A DNA stretch of 64,000 bases from Climacium dendroides (GCA_950106755.1 OX467092.1:11160001-11224000), one strand, 5' to 3'; shown: positions 51,263 to 63,456, numbered from the stretch's first letter. Notes: generated by a model not told the origin, from the letters alone. Numbers and translations are program-made.

Positions 51263-51787
51263 TAAAACCACAAGGAACTTATACATTGACATTGAGTTGC
51301 AATCAGCATCTACAATGAAATGCAAAGAGTACGCTACTTACGCTGTTTTCGGTCTCTTTGAAATTGGCGTCCTCACTGTACCACAGTCACTGTTCAGAAA
51401 CGAGAAGATTCTGTTTGTGACTCTGTGCCAAACAAAGAAACGGCAAACCAGTAAATAAATAAAAAAAGATTAGTCCAACATAGTAACCTTTGCTTCTTAT
51501 TTAGCTCTTTCTACCGACAAAGCGGCTTTGCAAACAATGAAAAAATGCACACTACTGTATAACAACAATTCATTATTATTGTCACTTGGAAACACTGTAG
51601 TAGAATGAGGCAAAAACTGAAAGTACCTGCGTAATAAGTTACTGTTCAAAGTACACCCTCATCACCTGACTCAAATTGACAAGAAGAAAATGATTGATGG
51701 TGTGACGATAACTTTCTAACTTGCCAATACGGTAATCACGAATCAGGCATTCAGACTCCCGCCGTTCAAACCGAATCCTGCCATCAT
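51263..51787. other. Start of the gene-bearing block, no gene assigned
   Basis: Composition becomes less AT-rich here. A 66-codon plus-strand frame at 51258-51458 has no recognised domain. The stretch could hold the 3' UTR of the candidate minus-strand gene. Confidence 0.4.
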
Positions 51788-54700
51788 TTATTTACAGCAG
51801 TGTCCCGGAAATTTGAGCCAAAGCAGCCAAAAACCTGTAATTATGCGGTTATCCATTGATGTGCTTTGGTTATTTCACGCATTTTCACTCGAATTTTCAC
51901 TTGAATTAGAAAGTTTTCTGAAGTAACGATCGGTACTCACCTGTACAGTAACTAGCTTCCGGTCGGTTTCTCCTTGTACCCGCCTTGAGTGATTTACTGC
52001 GTGACAAAGGAATCAAGCATCCACTTGAGTCAAGCACAAACAATCTAAAATGTACTGTCATTTCTATTTTTCCTCACAATCACGCCTTCGACTGAGACCT
52101 GGCCACTCACATCCTAATCTCGCTGCAATAAAATAAACGATGTCGGTCTCACAATCAGAGCGTCAGTCAGTGAAGTAGGGCAAAAAATAGACTGACAAAA
52201 ACTAGCACGTTGCTGTGGTTGAGAGCAACTGAAGGTTCCACTCGGGTGCTATGATATGCTAAATTTACATTTCACTGGGATGACCGGTTCGGAAAGTCTA
52301 ATATATGTTAGAATTGTGATTAATGTGGCATTGGGTCCCATGGTCTTATAATGGCATTGATGTGCACAGAGAGCAATCAAATCTTGGGATTGGAGGGATT
52401 GTGGACTCTGACCCACCGGAGGAGGCTTTGGCATTGCCTCCGGACAGGCCTACGTTACTCTTTCTCTCTCTCTCTCTCTCCCGTAAGTAGGCTTTCATTT
52501 GGACCCCACCCTCCGTCCGGTCCTGCACTTCCGTCTTTCCTACTTTGAAAGCATGGCTCTGGACATTTCAGGAAACATTGGAAGTGAAAGGTAAGAATAT
52601 AATTGTTGGTTTCCGTCTTGAAGTGCGTAATTGATACTCCGCTACAGCTCTGGCTTGGGATTAGTTTGGATTATTTTCGACAATGATCAGGTGTTTCCGG
52701 AAAGAATCTCCACTTACAATGCTAGAAAAATGCTGCACTGTACAGAAAGGATTAGAATAATAATCTCACAGACTAGAATCATGTACGGGCAAGCTGGCTG
52801 AATCAAACAAAGTTTTGTTGCTTCAATGCGCGAACCCCCACCCCCACCCCACCCTTGACAATGTAAACAGCAATTGCGTGTGGTGAGGTTTTCCAAACCT
52901 GAATTGATACTTGCATCTCAGCTACCCTCACTGTTTGATGGTCCAATGGCATTTGTCATCAAGAAGGGTCCGTGTCAATTTAAGACTTGTGTCCTCATCT
53001 TCACATATGAATCAATCAGGAGGCATAATAAGAGTCTCAGTAGTACAATGATCTGATGTTTACATTTCCACAAAACAACACGATACTCAACTTCAAGTAC
53101 TTAGAAAATGATTAAACATAATAATGTGCAAAGGAATTATTTTAAAAGTCCTATTCATTTGAAAACTCTGATGATGCTTTTACACAATGATCGGGCTGCT
53201 CAACTGTAGAAATGATAATTTCCATTTACCCTGAGGCTTGTTGAGGGATGGGGTTGCAAAGGTTTCCTTTCCTAGACCCTTCAGATTTTGGTTGAAGCAA
53301 GCGCAAGATCTGTGAGGGAGAAGATGGCTTGTCAAGTTTCAGATCAATTGGTGAAACATTTTGTCACATCATACAGTAGTCATAGACTTACTCGTTAATG
53401 TTACCACATTACCAAGTTGTAACAGTAAAATACTTAAGTTTCATATTCTGCCATAGTATGGGGATCTCTAAGCTTAACGTAGATGCAACCCTGAAACATA
53501 ATGTGTTATTTTGTTCTACAAGCAAATGTGAGATTTTCTGAATTTGTTATACCTTCAAAGAGTGCACAACACTACTGCACATGCCACCCTGCTACCAATT
53601 AAATATAGAGTTTTAATGTCCAGCTGCTGGCTGCATCAATATTCCTGATTCAGACAGATGGCCCACTCATCAGTGAGTCCAGTTCAGTAGAGATGCAACA
53701 TCCAACCAACACAAGAAATAAGTTAAGAAACAAGAAACAAGTCAGCATCCACATCCTCATCTACCAGTCCCCAGGACCTCTTAATTCAATGCTGGAGGTT
53801 ATACTATTATTCCTTGACACAAACAGAGTGGTCTGCTGGGATTATACAATAAAAAAACCCATACAAAGTCTACCGTCTTAATTAAAATTCCATGGAAGCA
53901 AGGACGTTGTGGACAACAAAAAAACCAGAAGCCTGAAGATGAGGAAGCACTAAAACCAATATTTTTTGTGTCATACAGACAGCAGCATCACCCCCGCCTG
54001 AGCCACTGGATTAGCATAACATAAGCTTATCTCAGCAATCTCGATGATGTGTCCAACTGGAGAAGTAAACTGCATGCACATGTGTTAGTCAGAGTATTTG
54101 CATGGATCCCGGTTCACTTAGTTTCTTCAAAGCCAGAAACCTGGGAGGCGTAAGTTATGGTACTCAAACTCATCATTCATGAAATGTGAACCCATCACAC
54201 AGAATTTCATCTAATTCAAAGATTGAATTCAAAGTCGTAGTGATCTTCAACTTCCGCTCACACTACTATTTACATTTGACGTGCACATTCCTTATCATAT
54301 TGCCAATTAAGTGCCATCGTCTTATGAACCAAAGCACCAAAGTCATCCGGAATAATGGATGGTATTTGGGACAAGAAGTCATCAATTAGCATTATCAACA
54401 AGTTTAGTGATAGCCAGTAGAGAGGAGGTTTTAGAGCACCAAACTACCATGTCACAACTTTATACCAAAGGCCTAGTATGCGGGCACTAAATTACTGCCC
54501 ATATGGCCTTTGGCACCAAACCCCAATGTTGTACTTTGATGCTTCAAGACTGCCTTTCCTACTATGGAAGTGCCTATCTCTCCCACATAAGTAAGGATCT
54601 AGCTAGTGACTTGCTTTAATTAAATCCCTTAACACTAAAAAAGAAGAAACATTCCATCCTCTACTGAGGTCATGAAAGGCCTAAGGGAACAAATCTCAAG

Positions 54701-56922
54701 GTTATAGAATGTTATGAGTAATAGAACATCGCAACTTCACACAAGTGTTTATTAATCCTTTACTCTTTGGAGATTCCATATTGGAAAACACGGAATCTGT
54801 CTGAAAAGTTGATCCAATACGGTATCAGCGCCAGTAGCCGAAGCACGAACGATCCAGCAGTAACTTGTTGCAAAGATTCTTAGCCTCAGATTTTGAAGGC
54901 TAAGTAGCTCGGATGGTCACCAGCGTATATAAAAGAACCAGAAATATCTCAGTCAATCCTTAGTACGCTATGGTACGCTGCATCAAGCATTCTGAATCTA
55001 CTCTGAATCTACTCTGAATCGTAGGGAAAAGCAGGTACGCACTAAAGTACAGTACAGTACAGTACACCATAGAGGTGTAAATAGACTCTCTAATGACACT
55101 GCCTTGGGGGCCCAAATAGGCTCCCAAAGACAGTGTCATTGACACAAATAGTGCTCACAACTTGACATGCGGAATTGGGTCATTCAGATGTGTACACCAG
55201 TTGACAGATTCTGAAGATACACAGGGAATGTGCAATTATAGAGTGTAAGGTTTGAGGAGGGTTTAAAAAGCCTTCAGAAAATTTATGAACATTTGACAAT
55301 GACAGAAATGAAGAATGACCAGAATTTTGGGTGCCCGAAACATGACTGCATGCAACTTTGTCCAGGCAAACAAGAGAAACATTCACTCTGACATTAGTAC
55401 AACGAAGATATACCTCTTCAGTAGAGGAATGCCTGAAGTTGCCTAGACTTACCAGATGCACGGAAGCGCGCACTTCAGCAAAAGCCAAATAGCCCTGGTC
55501 AGAAACACAGAAATCGTTAAGCCAAATTTCAATCAGAGGAGTAATTCAGTCTCATGCTAAATGCATGATAATGATGACCTACTTTGGGTGCCGCTACGAT
55601 CCAGATATTGGGAGAACTGGGGCAGCAGGGTTCACCCGAAGAAGTGTTCAAAGTTAACCTTGGAAAAGATACCTAGCTCACGATCTGGATATCTCCTACC
55701 CTTTCAGCCACTGCTTGGCTAATCACTGAATTTGTCTACGAGATATTCAGTTGTAGTTCAAAATTTGATTACTGTCGTTTACGAAAAGAAGAAAACGAGA
55801 ATGAGCATGAGACTCAAAATGGCGTGCGTCGATTCAGGGTGCAAAATCTGTTCAGAGTATTCAGGAAATGCATGATTGGTTTCTTGGAGAGCTGAAAAAC
55901 CTTGATTCATCGGCAACTGAAGCTTCTAAACCAAGCGTTCACAAGGAAACGTTTATCGGACCCATTCGATTCATCCCAAGGTCTGCACTATTGCAGAAAG
56001 TCACTATTTCTGTTTGCAAAAATTCACGAAAACAAACCTCACAATACATATAAAGTAGAGGACACTAAAACAGTTAGGGACGTGATTCCAACTACAATAC
56101 TGACCCGTTACCAACATCAACTCATCTATTCATTCACTAGTTTGGACTTATCATCAAGCGCTGTAAACCTCCCACATTGAAAATGCATAAGAAAATCATG
56201 CATAGTGATATAAAGTTTATAAAAATAGATTTGACTCCCCTGCCCAAAGATCTCTCTGCAGCTCAGTACAGTACACCCCCCCCCCCCCCCAAAATTACTC
56301 GAACATATGTTGAATGCTTAAAGCGACGAAAGTAGTATCCTCTACCTTTACGTGAGTATACGATCACCTTGAAATATTACAAAATCATATCGAACTACAA
56401 GTTAGAGGATACTGTATTTTCGTCGATGTATCCTATCTGGACTAGATGTAGACCACAGATATTCACATGTGAAAGAGAGCTACTGTGGTAAAGGAAATTA
56501 TAAGCAACTGTGGGGAGGAATGTCGCGAATTGAGAGACAAAGAAAGGGAGCACGTTGTACTGTACACTCAACTGGTGACATGTCGGACTCATCACATGAT
56601 AAAATCCTTCGGAAATCCTTACACCATCACACATTGTCTCCCTTTCTACTAACAGGCTTTAAGTATTACTGAATCCAAATCCCTAAACCCTGAACCCTGA
56701 ACCCAACGAAAAGCCGAAAACATGATGGCTGTTTAATGGGATTTATATGAATCTAAACAGCAATCACAAAACCGGAAAACAGACAATAAGATGGCCATAA
56801 AAATGTGTGGCAGTTGCTTCTCACCTACGGAGTAAGTCGTAAGAAGATTCGACTGAGAATCCCCAAATCATAAGGACCTTCGCTATGCTGCCTGTTTCAT
56901 CTGCAAATGAGACACTGCGACC
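51788..56922 (-). CDS. Candidate spliced gene, product unrecognised
   Basis: Nine segments, each open and flanked by AG/GT signals on the minus strand, join in a consistent frame: 56825-56922, 55943-55982, 55583-55672, 55453-55494, 53977-54069, 53230-53309, 52111-52122, 51941-51996 and 51788-51834 (TAA). They total 558 bases. Strong sites include GTGAGA at 56824, GTAAGT at 55452 and GTGAGT at 51940. Translated pieces look protein-like: RSVSFADETGSIAKVLMIWG, IWIVAAPK then GYLAFAEVRASVHL, and GHIIEIAEISLCYANPVAQ. If the sixth intron is retained, a TAA at 53226-53228 ends the protein earlier. The 5' end is unsettled: a possible first exon (ATG at 57339, GTAAGA after 57299) joins out of frame. 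The 12-base exon, the weak GTGAAC donor at 55942 and my selection of open segments are reasons for caution. A spliced non-coding RNA is the main alternative. Confidence 0.35.
55092..55140. other. Short hairpin
   Basis: AATGACACTGCCTTGGGGGCC pairs with GGCTCCCAAAGACAGTGTCATT across a short loop, with a few mismatches. Just upstream lie a CAGTA-type run (ACAGTACAGTACAGTACA near 55050) and a 13-bp tandem repeat (ACTCTGAATCT near 54998-55020). It could form RNA structure, but it is shorter than most plant miRNA precursors. Confidence 0.45.
56276..56290. repeat. Homopolymer C run (15)
   Basis: An uninterrupted run of C in otherwise mixed sequence. Its length may be unreliable in assembly. Confidence 0.9.
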
Positions 56923-57132
56923 CTGAAAAAAAGTTCTCATCTGAAAATTACATTAAGCTGATCATAGCCATTACTGTACTAAAAGCACGTCTCACAGGAA
57001 AACCTAAACATAATCAAAACCCCAGCTAACTCCGACTAATAGTCCAAAATTGCGCCTAAAACACGATCCCAAATCTGACTTCAATAGTAGAAAATCCAAG
57101 TTCCAGAGGTATTCTAAAACCCCTAGCCACGG

Positions 57133-57200
57133 TACAATTGGCAGGGTTTTACATTACATTTACAATTGGCAGGGTTTTATATTACATTACAATTGGCAAT
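57133..57200. repeat. Tandem repeat, ~27-28-bp unit
   Basis: ACAATTGGCAGGGTTTTA occurs at 57134 and 57162, with a third partial unit ACAATTGGCAATG at 57189. It lies between the candidate minus-strand gene and the RsmI gene. A related direct repeat, AGGAAACCAACAAAGTTGCA, occurs near 57370 and 57490. Confidence 0.85.
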
Positions 57201-57339
57201 GTCTAACTTCGAATATCAATCTTCTTGACTTTTACGGCAGTGAATGTCAGAAAATGGTAGAATCTCTTGGAAGGCATGACGATAATGAAGTTTCTTACTT
57301 TTCCTTAGGCCGGAACTGTAACAGCTGAATTATCGCCAT

Positions 57340-57867
57340 GGCATCACAGAAGTTTAAGATCAGCTTTTCAAGGAAACCAACAAAGTTGCATGATTATCAG
57401 CTCTTAACCTCACCCGCCCTAATTGCATAGGGGTCACTGGTGTAGCAGCATCACACACAACCGCTGAAGAACTAAGATTAGGGTTTTGAGGAAACCAACA
57501 AAGTTGCAGAGCCCTCGTTCATCCACTTCTTGGATGAGAGCTCGAACCCTTCCTACTGAATGCAATATGATGCGGATAGGCTTCCCTCAGTTTTTTGCAT
57601 GAAGTTGTATGGAATCAATGCACAGTGTGCATCACATTCCAGTGAGGGTTAGACTGTTCGACCATGTCTGTTGGGTAGCACCAAAAAAGGCTATTTCTCC
57701 GTAGCTTGCCAGATTCCACTATGTTGCGAATTCTGGGGTCTTTGTATCTCCTAAGGTTTCGTAAAGATGGTGTGCTGAATTGTTTCAATGACAGTGTTTG
57801 AATTGATACTGCTCAGTGTTTATTCTACCTCTCAAACCCTAGAATGTGAACCTGGGAGTTAGTTGAC
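57340..57867 (+). promoter_or_regulatory. Upstream region of the RsmI-like gene
   Basis: This 0.5-kb stretch separates the RsmI start codon from the 5' side of the candidate minus-strand gene. It contains telo-box-like CTAATCTTAG/ATTAGGGTTTTG near 57475-57488 and CAAACCCTAG at 57834-57843. A divergent promoter is possible but unproven. The transcription start is not located. Confidence 0.4.
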
Positions 57868-60800
57868 ATGCTGAAGAGGATGACGATTATGTTGCTCGCT
57901 CATGGCGGCATTATTTCTCCTGCGAGCCCTGTCCGCACCGTGCTCGTTGTGAGTAGCAGATTGCTTCAACTGGGAACTGGCAAGCAATTCCACCTTCCGG
58001 GCAACGTGTTTAAGGGCAGGGGACCCGGAGCTCAATTTCAGCGTTTCGCGAGTGGGGAGGGACTGGCAGATGTGATGCGAGTCAAGGAGGCACTAGCGAC
58101 TGAGACCGCGGTTGACGAGGCCACAGATAATGTGGTGCTAGATGACGATGAAGCTTCAAAACTCAAGGTAAGAATCTCAATTTGGTGTTCGTGGTTGCAT
58201 TGGATGGTTACTCCGGCATATAGAACGATCCTCATTCGCTTCTGGGATTGCGAAACCCTCTCTACAGTTTTGACAAAGTACGTGAGTGCTTCTGTATCAA
58301 GGATTTTCTGTGAGTTTTTCATATGCAGGGGAAATTAGAAGGTGGCCTTTACCTGGTTGCGACTCCGATTGGTAACCTAGAAGACATGACATTTCGGTGA
58401 GTCGTAGTACTTCTACTGTCTTTTTGAAGTTAGAAACGAAACTAGGAGATCTTCGGAGGGTTTAAGGTTTAGGGTTTAAGGAGAACAAGGAATTAGTCTT
58501 CTCTGTCACTTATGCAATTCGATCGATGCTGTTATGGATGTGACCTGGCTTTGATATCGAAGATTTGAAGAGGTGATGGATCTCAAAATTCAATTTGTAA
58601 ACCTTGAAGTTCAATGTGTCATTTTCTTCATTGCATAATGGAGATCATTCTCAATACCTTCGTCCTTCAAGTTGTAAGGTAGAGGATACGATTTGCGTCA
58701 CTGGGAGTGTGATTTTTGGGAGATCACTCTGGTTACAAGAGCAAATCTGTTGACGTCAAATTTTCATCACCGTGAATGAATTTCTTATGCAATCTCGAAG
58801 TGGAAGGTTGTAGTCCACTCTTGAAGGGACTGTAGACAACCCCATTTTCATTCAAAGATCAGTAGTCATAGACATTAGCCAAGTCATGCTTACACCATTT
58901 GGTAATTGGAGACCAACCAAGTGTATGAATAGATGAGTTGCTGTTGCCGGAACAGGGATCAGTCATTAGGAGACGTGTTCAGGTCCTTAATGGATTTAGT
59001 ATCCTCGATCTTATACTTTGAACCATGCTTTTCTATGTGCGAAATTTCAGTCTCGTTATTTGCAATGTGTTTGTATGTCAGAGCGGTGCGTGTACTGAAA
59101 TCTGCGGAGGTGATCCTTGCTGAGGACACCAGGCATTCAGCGAGACTTTTACAGCATTATAATATCACCACTCCAATGGTCAGTACGTGAGTGCTTCCCC
59201 TCTTTAGTTGGCTAATGCAGTTTACCTTTTAGCCGTCTTTTGTGCACGGTTGTTTGCCAGATTTTAATATATCTAATTTTGCACAGTGGTGGGTACTTAG
59301 ATGAGCTATCACAAGTTCAATGAGTTTGCAAGACGGGATGCCACAATACAACGCTTGAGACTTGGAGGGATTTTAGCTCTTATAAGCGATGCAGGGATGC
59401 CCGGCATCAGTGATCCTGGCACTGAACTTGTACGCTTTATTATCTCTTTAATATGTACTTGCTGTTTCTTCGCCTAATTATTACTTAACATTCAAGGATT
59501 CGTGGTTTGAAAATGACCAATTCAATTGATCATTCTGTGATAATTATTATTTAGATGGGGACGAATTGTATATGATCCAAAATCAATGAAGAACATTGCA
59601 TGTGTTGGTTAATAGATAAATAATATTGGTTAAAAGGAAGACTTCATACGACCACTCAAAACTGCCCCCAAAAGACATGAAGCCCAATTTGGGATACTTG
59701 GTACTGCTCGTTTTTACCCTCTGCCAGAGCTATTTACTGTTGGCTTTTTGCTGTCTAGGTGAAGGCATGTGTGCAATCCAATGTGCGGGTGTATCCTGTT
59801 CCTGGTGCTTCTGCTGTCATCACCGCCTTGGTTGCTTCTGGTTTACCAACAGATGAGTTCACTTTTGGTGAGTGACTTTTCTTGGTGGTTTCTTTCGTAC
59901 TGAAATTTGGCAAATGTTTCAGTGTGTAAATGTGAAAATCTGAAGATTTCTTGTCTTGCTCAAACTCAAAGTGTATCTTTAAAATGTTGAATATCTGCTG
60001 TTCGATGTCTCTTTGATTGTAATTGCCTGGAATGATAGTCGTTTGTTGTAGTGCTCTGCACGTAGGAGGCCGGCCATAATCAGAGACTACTCTATTTCTG
60101 TGCAGCTGGATTTCTGCCGCTGCAGACAACAGCGAGGAGGAAGAAGCTTGCATCTGCATCTAAGCAGACAGCAACGCAGATATTTTATGTCCCTCCTCAT
60201 AAGTTGAATAAGACTTTGGATGACTGTGTGTCAGCTTTTGGATCATCACGGTGAGTACGAAATTTTTGTTCCTCGTTTGGTTGCTTATACTTTCCGGAAA
60301 GGATACAGTTTCTTTATTGCTTGTGCTTTATATTAATCTTTTATTTGTAGAGCTTGGTACTACGTTTAGGCTATAGGTTTATTACAGCAGAAGTAGTGAC
60401 GTGAGACAGAGTATTAACATTTTGTCTGCAAATACTTCGATTGGCAACTGGAGCGTTTGAATCAGACTCTTGAGGCAGTTTGTTTTTGAGTTTTGCTTGT
60501 GATACCGAAGTCTTGTAATTGAGCAGGCGATGTGTGGTGGCTAGGGAGATGACGAAATTTCATGAAGAGGTGACAACTCACCTTTCATATTAATCCTTTT
60601 CTGCGGTTTCAGAGTAGCCTAAATTCTTAGTGTGTTTCTGCACTGCTTCTGATACCATTTCGTACCGAGTATTCCACCATACTGATTGGACTTCGCAAGA
60701 CAGTTCCAATGCGCTTCTGATACAATTTCATGTTTAAGTACTTTCCAGTTCTGGCGGGGAACTCTAGAGCAGGCCCAAAAGGAGTTTGAAGAACGGAATC

Positions 60801-61373
60801 CTCGTGGGGAGATGACACTGGTGATTGAGGGACTATCAGAGACTGCAGCTGACGAGTTGCCTTCAGAGGAAGATGTTGAGTTAGGATTGCGTACTCTTTT
60901 GGACGCTGGGGTTAGTCCTTCTGAGGTATGAATTTCATTCTGGAAATGAACGTGATGCTAAGACTCAATTCCGGTAGATGCCCGTTTCTGTAGAGGTGGC
61001 ACCCCAGCATTGGATATGGAGAGAATGGTTGTATCTCATAATCTCATCCTTTAGCATCATGGTGTCCTTTTAGACTCTTGATTGAACTTGATCTAATCAT
61101 TGAGGCTATTTCTATTAGAAATAGAGATTAGAAAGTAGTGGAAATATTCCCTTGCCACTACTGTTGCTCGGCATGTTATTTCTCACAACAAGCCTCTACT
61201 TTCTCACTTCCCAGGTCCACAGTTTTTCTCCTTGGTCTCGCATGATAACCCAGAGACTTTTTTTCCTGTTTTTTTTGGATAATTTGCAGGCCAGCAGACA
61301 AGTGGTGGAAGGAACAGGCATGCGGAGGAAGATGGTTTATGCACTCGCTTTGAAATTATCAAAGACTCGCTGA
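57868..61373 (+). CDS. rsmI-like: 16S rRNA (cytidine-2'-O)-methyltransferase RsmI homologue, organelle-targeted
   Basis: Nine exons give a 383-residue protein: 57868-58167, 58329-58396, 59082-59178, 59301-59429, 59759-59867, 60106-60250, 60527-60569, 60749-60925 and 61290-61373. All introns are GT-AG and the phases agree. The start is the first ATG after an in-frame TGA (57847-57849). Residues 1 to about 65 are poor in acidic residues and rich in Arg/Ser/Leu, like a chloroplast or mitochondrial transit peptide. The tetrapyrrole-methylase-type catalytic domain spans about 105-330: LYLVATPIGNLEDMT (107-121), AEDTRHS (136-142), SYHKFNE (157-163), LISDAGMPGISDPG (182-195), PVPGASA (211-217), FTFAGFLP (232-239), FYVPPHKL and AREMTKFHEE. 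The C-terminal part (GTGMRRKMVYALALKL) resembles the RsmI tail domain. Bacterial RsmI uses S-adenosylmethionine to 2'-O-methylate C1402 of 16S rRNA near the P site; an organellar ribosome is the likely substrate here. Exon 3 could alternatively end at a stronger GTGAGT just downstream, adding one residue. Confidence 0.93.
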
Positions 61374-62713
61374 ACATTTTAACAACATTCGTTTCGCTGG
61401 GCAGATCATTGAATGCAAATGACACCTCTGTGGTTTCACCACTTGGGTTACCAACGATCAATATTGCCTTTGTGAAGTACAAGCGGATAGACTTGCGAGT
61501 TCGGTGCTGCTGATTCCAATCTGAAACCTTCGCAGTAAGCTTGCATCTCTTCATTATGTCATTGATCATGGAAATAAGAACTCACGCCATTGTTGGCCAA
61601 GAGTAGAATCTGCGGGAGTGATTGTTTGTTTAAGATGCATTTCTTTATGTCAACAAAGGTCTGAGATTTACAGGCATGGCATGCTTTTTGTGTTTATTTG
61701 CTATTCTAAACAACTCATCTTTAATTTCATCATAGACCTTACTTGGAAAATCCGTCTTTTCAGGGCAATTTTGTTGTCCGCATCCTAGAATCCAGCAGGG
61801 AAAGGAGCCAACAAGTCCGAAGAAGCTCACACAGTTGAAGGTAGTAAGGTAGAGGATATTACAACCACGGAGGACTTGATTCTATCTCCTATACTAACCA
61901 GGGAGTGTTAGTATGTGAGCATAGAATTTATGAGCCCATGAGTCTATATTATAGATACAAACTATGGTTATAGGTGTCTAATTATAGATACCTATGTTAT
62001 AGATTCTTTCTATGTTATAGTGTATCTATATTATAAGTGCACATGTTACAAACACTTTCAAATGGTTGCAAATACATACCTACAACTAAGTTCAAAGCTT
62101 AATGCTTGTAGGTTCACATCTCTATGTCCACATGCCAACATCGTGTACCAACCTTGTTATGATTGACAACTCATCTATCCATACATTGGGTTGGCAAGTG
62201 ATATAAGCATGGCTGGGCTTGACATCTATACCCACCGATCTTTGAATGGAAATGAGTTTGTCTCTACTACCTCCTACTTTGAAGTTGCATAAGAAATTCA
62301 TAAGTACTGATAAATTTTTTGGTAAAAAACAAATTGGGCTATATTAGCCAAATGTATCTCCCAAAGCCAAATGTATCTCCCAAAAGCTCTGAACTATTAT
62401 CCAAAAAGTCACACTCCAACATACATTAAAATGCTTAAAGTGACCCAAATTGATCTCCAACAGCTCTATACTGATCTCCCAAAAATCTCTTGCTCTCATA
62501 TTGATTAGAATGCTTAAAGGGACACAAAGAGAAGCTTCTACCATACCATAATTCAACGCAAATGCACAAGATTGAATAGGGCATGCACGCCAGACTTCCA
62601 TATTCAGAGTCAAAAGAATTATCATACCATTCAATCGGTGCACCACGACACTCTGTAACAACATCATCTCCGCAGCCTATAATGTACATCACTACAATAT
62701 GTCCAACCCTTTT
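61374..62713. other. Spacer between convergent genes
   Basis: It should contain the 3' UTRs of the two convergent genes. Repeats of TATTATAGAT / GTTATAGA-type text lie at about 61945-62035, and an exact 19-bp duplication (GCCAAATGTATCTCCCAAA) occurs near 62347-62383. Minus-strand frames at 61204-61569 and 62344-62692 show no recognised domain and are not called. Confidence 0.5.
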
Positions 62714-63277
62714 CTAAGTGTCGAATCCCGAGTACACTCCCGAATCGCGCAGAAGCCGCTTCTCCTCCTCGACGTAGTTCTTCCCTCGGCTGGCCTGCCC
62801 CATCTCCCTCTTCCGCTTCTCCTTCTGCGCAAACGAGACCGCCTTCTGCTCGGCGATGGCATCCCTCTTCTGCTTCTTGGAAAAATTGTACGATGCCACT
62901 GCTCTCGCCGCCGCCAACTCCGCCTCCTCGCCTACAGCCTCCCGTGTGCGCTCTCGGTCCTCGATGGACTCCTCTGCATCCCCCTGCTTGCGCTTCCCCG
63001 ACGACCACGACCAGTTTTGGTCTCCCGTGTCCTGCATGGGTGCCGGCACGTTCATGATCGACAGACCACCGGAGTAGCCATGGCGACTCAACGCCTCGTA
63101 ATCCAAACCCGCTGATGTTTTTTTCTTTGAAGATTCAGAATCGGCTTCATCGGCTTCTTGCACTACTTTTCCATTGCCGGGATTCTCCTCTTCGCCTTCC
63201 TCGTCGGAGGAAGACGAGGATTCGCCAGAGGATAACGCGGCCAATGGGTCCATGGCGCTCCACTTTCCCCCGGCCAT
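62714..63277 (-). CDS. Small charged nuclear-type protein, conserved C-terminal motif
   Basis: A 187-residue intronless frame from ATG at 63275-63277 to TAG at 62714-62716. The frame stays open 32 codons further upstream (to 63373), but MAGGKWSAMDPLAALSSGES is the better start because the upstream part is unlike the rest. Residues 17-32 are a Ser then Asp/Glu run (SSGESSSSSDEEGEEE). A middle segment reads GLDYEALSRHGYSGGLSIMN (57-76). The C-terminus is a charged helix, NFSKKQKRDAIAEQ, then QKEKRKREMGQASRG, ending KNYVEEEKRLLRDSGVYSGF (166-185) DT. The K-N-Y-V-E-E-E-K-R-L-L-R ... S-G-F-D ending resembles that of small conserved eukaryotic nuclear proteins, possibly spliceosome-associated, but I cannot name the family with certainty. 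Basic clusters suggest nuclear location. It is convergent with the RsmI gene. Confidence 0.8.
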   Translation of the reverse strand: MAGGKWSAMDPLAALSSGESSSSSDEEGEEENPGNGKVVQEADEADSESSKKKTSAGLDYEALSRHGYSGGLSIMNVPAPMQDTGDQNWSWSSGKRKQGDAEESIEDRERTREAVGEEAELAAARAVASYNFSKKQKRDAIAEQKAVSFAQKEKRKREMGQASRGKNYVEEEKRLLRDSGVYSGFDT

Positions 63278-63442
63278 GATTACCCGAACACCGGACCCCT
63301 CCTCTGCAAGAAGTCTTGTATCGCAACTCCAGCATCCAACACTTACAAGATGATAGGTGAGAGGCCGGTTCACGATTGAGTAAGTATGAGATTTTGCAAT
63401 GAAATATAGAATGCACGCCCGTGGACAACCACTGTTTAGTGA

Positions 63443-63456
63443 ACCCTAAACCCTAA
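63443..63456. promoter_or_regulatory. Telo-box motif
   Basis: ACCCTAAACCCTAA contains the plant telo-box AAACCCTAA, about 170 bases upstream of the minus-strand start codon at 63277. Telo-boxes are frequent near the transcription start of plant genes for translation and RNA processing. The position fits a promoter or 5' UTR element. Confidence 0.65.

Noticed and set aside
52715..52729. 15-base AG/GT-flanked segment as an extra exon of the minus-strand candidate
   Set aside because: Very short, no independent support, and not needed for frame continuity.
55868..56053. Plus-strand frame (MHDWFLGELKNLDSSATEAS...) that extends upstream in frame
   Set aside because: It looks protein-like but has no matching splice partners on the plus strand and overlaps a candidate minus-strand exon. 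Kept as unresolved, not called.
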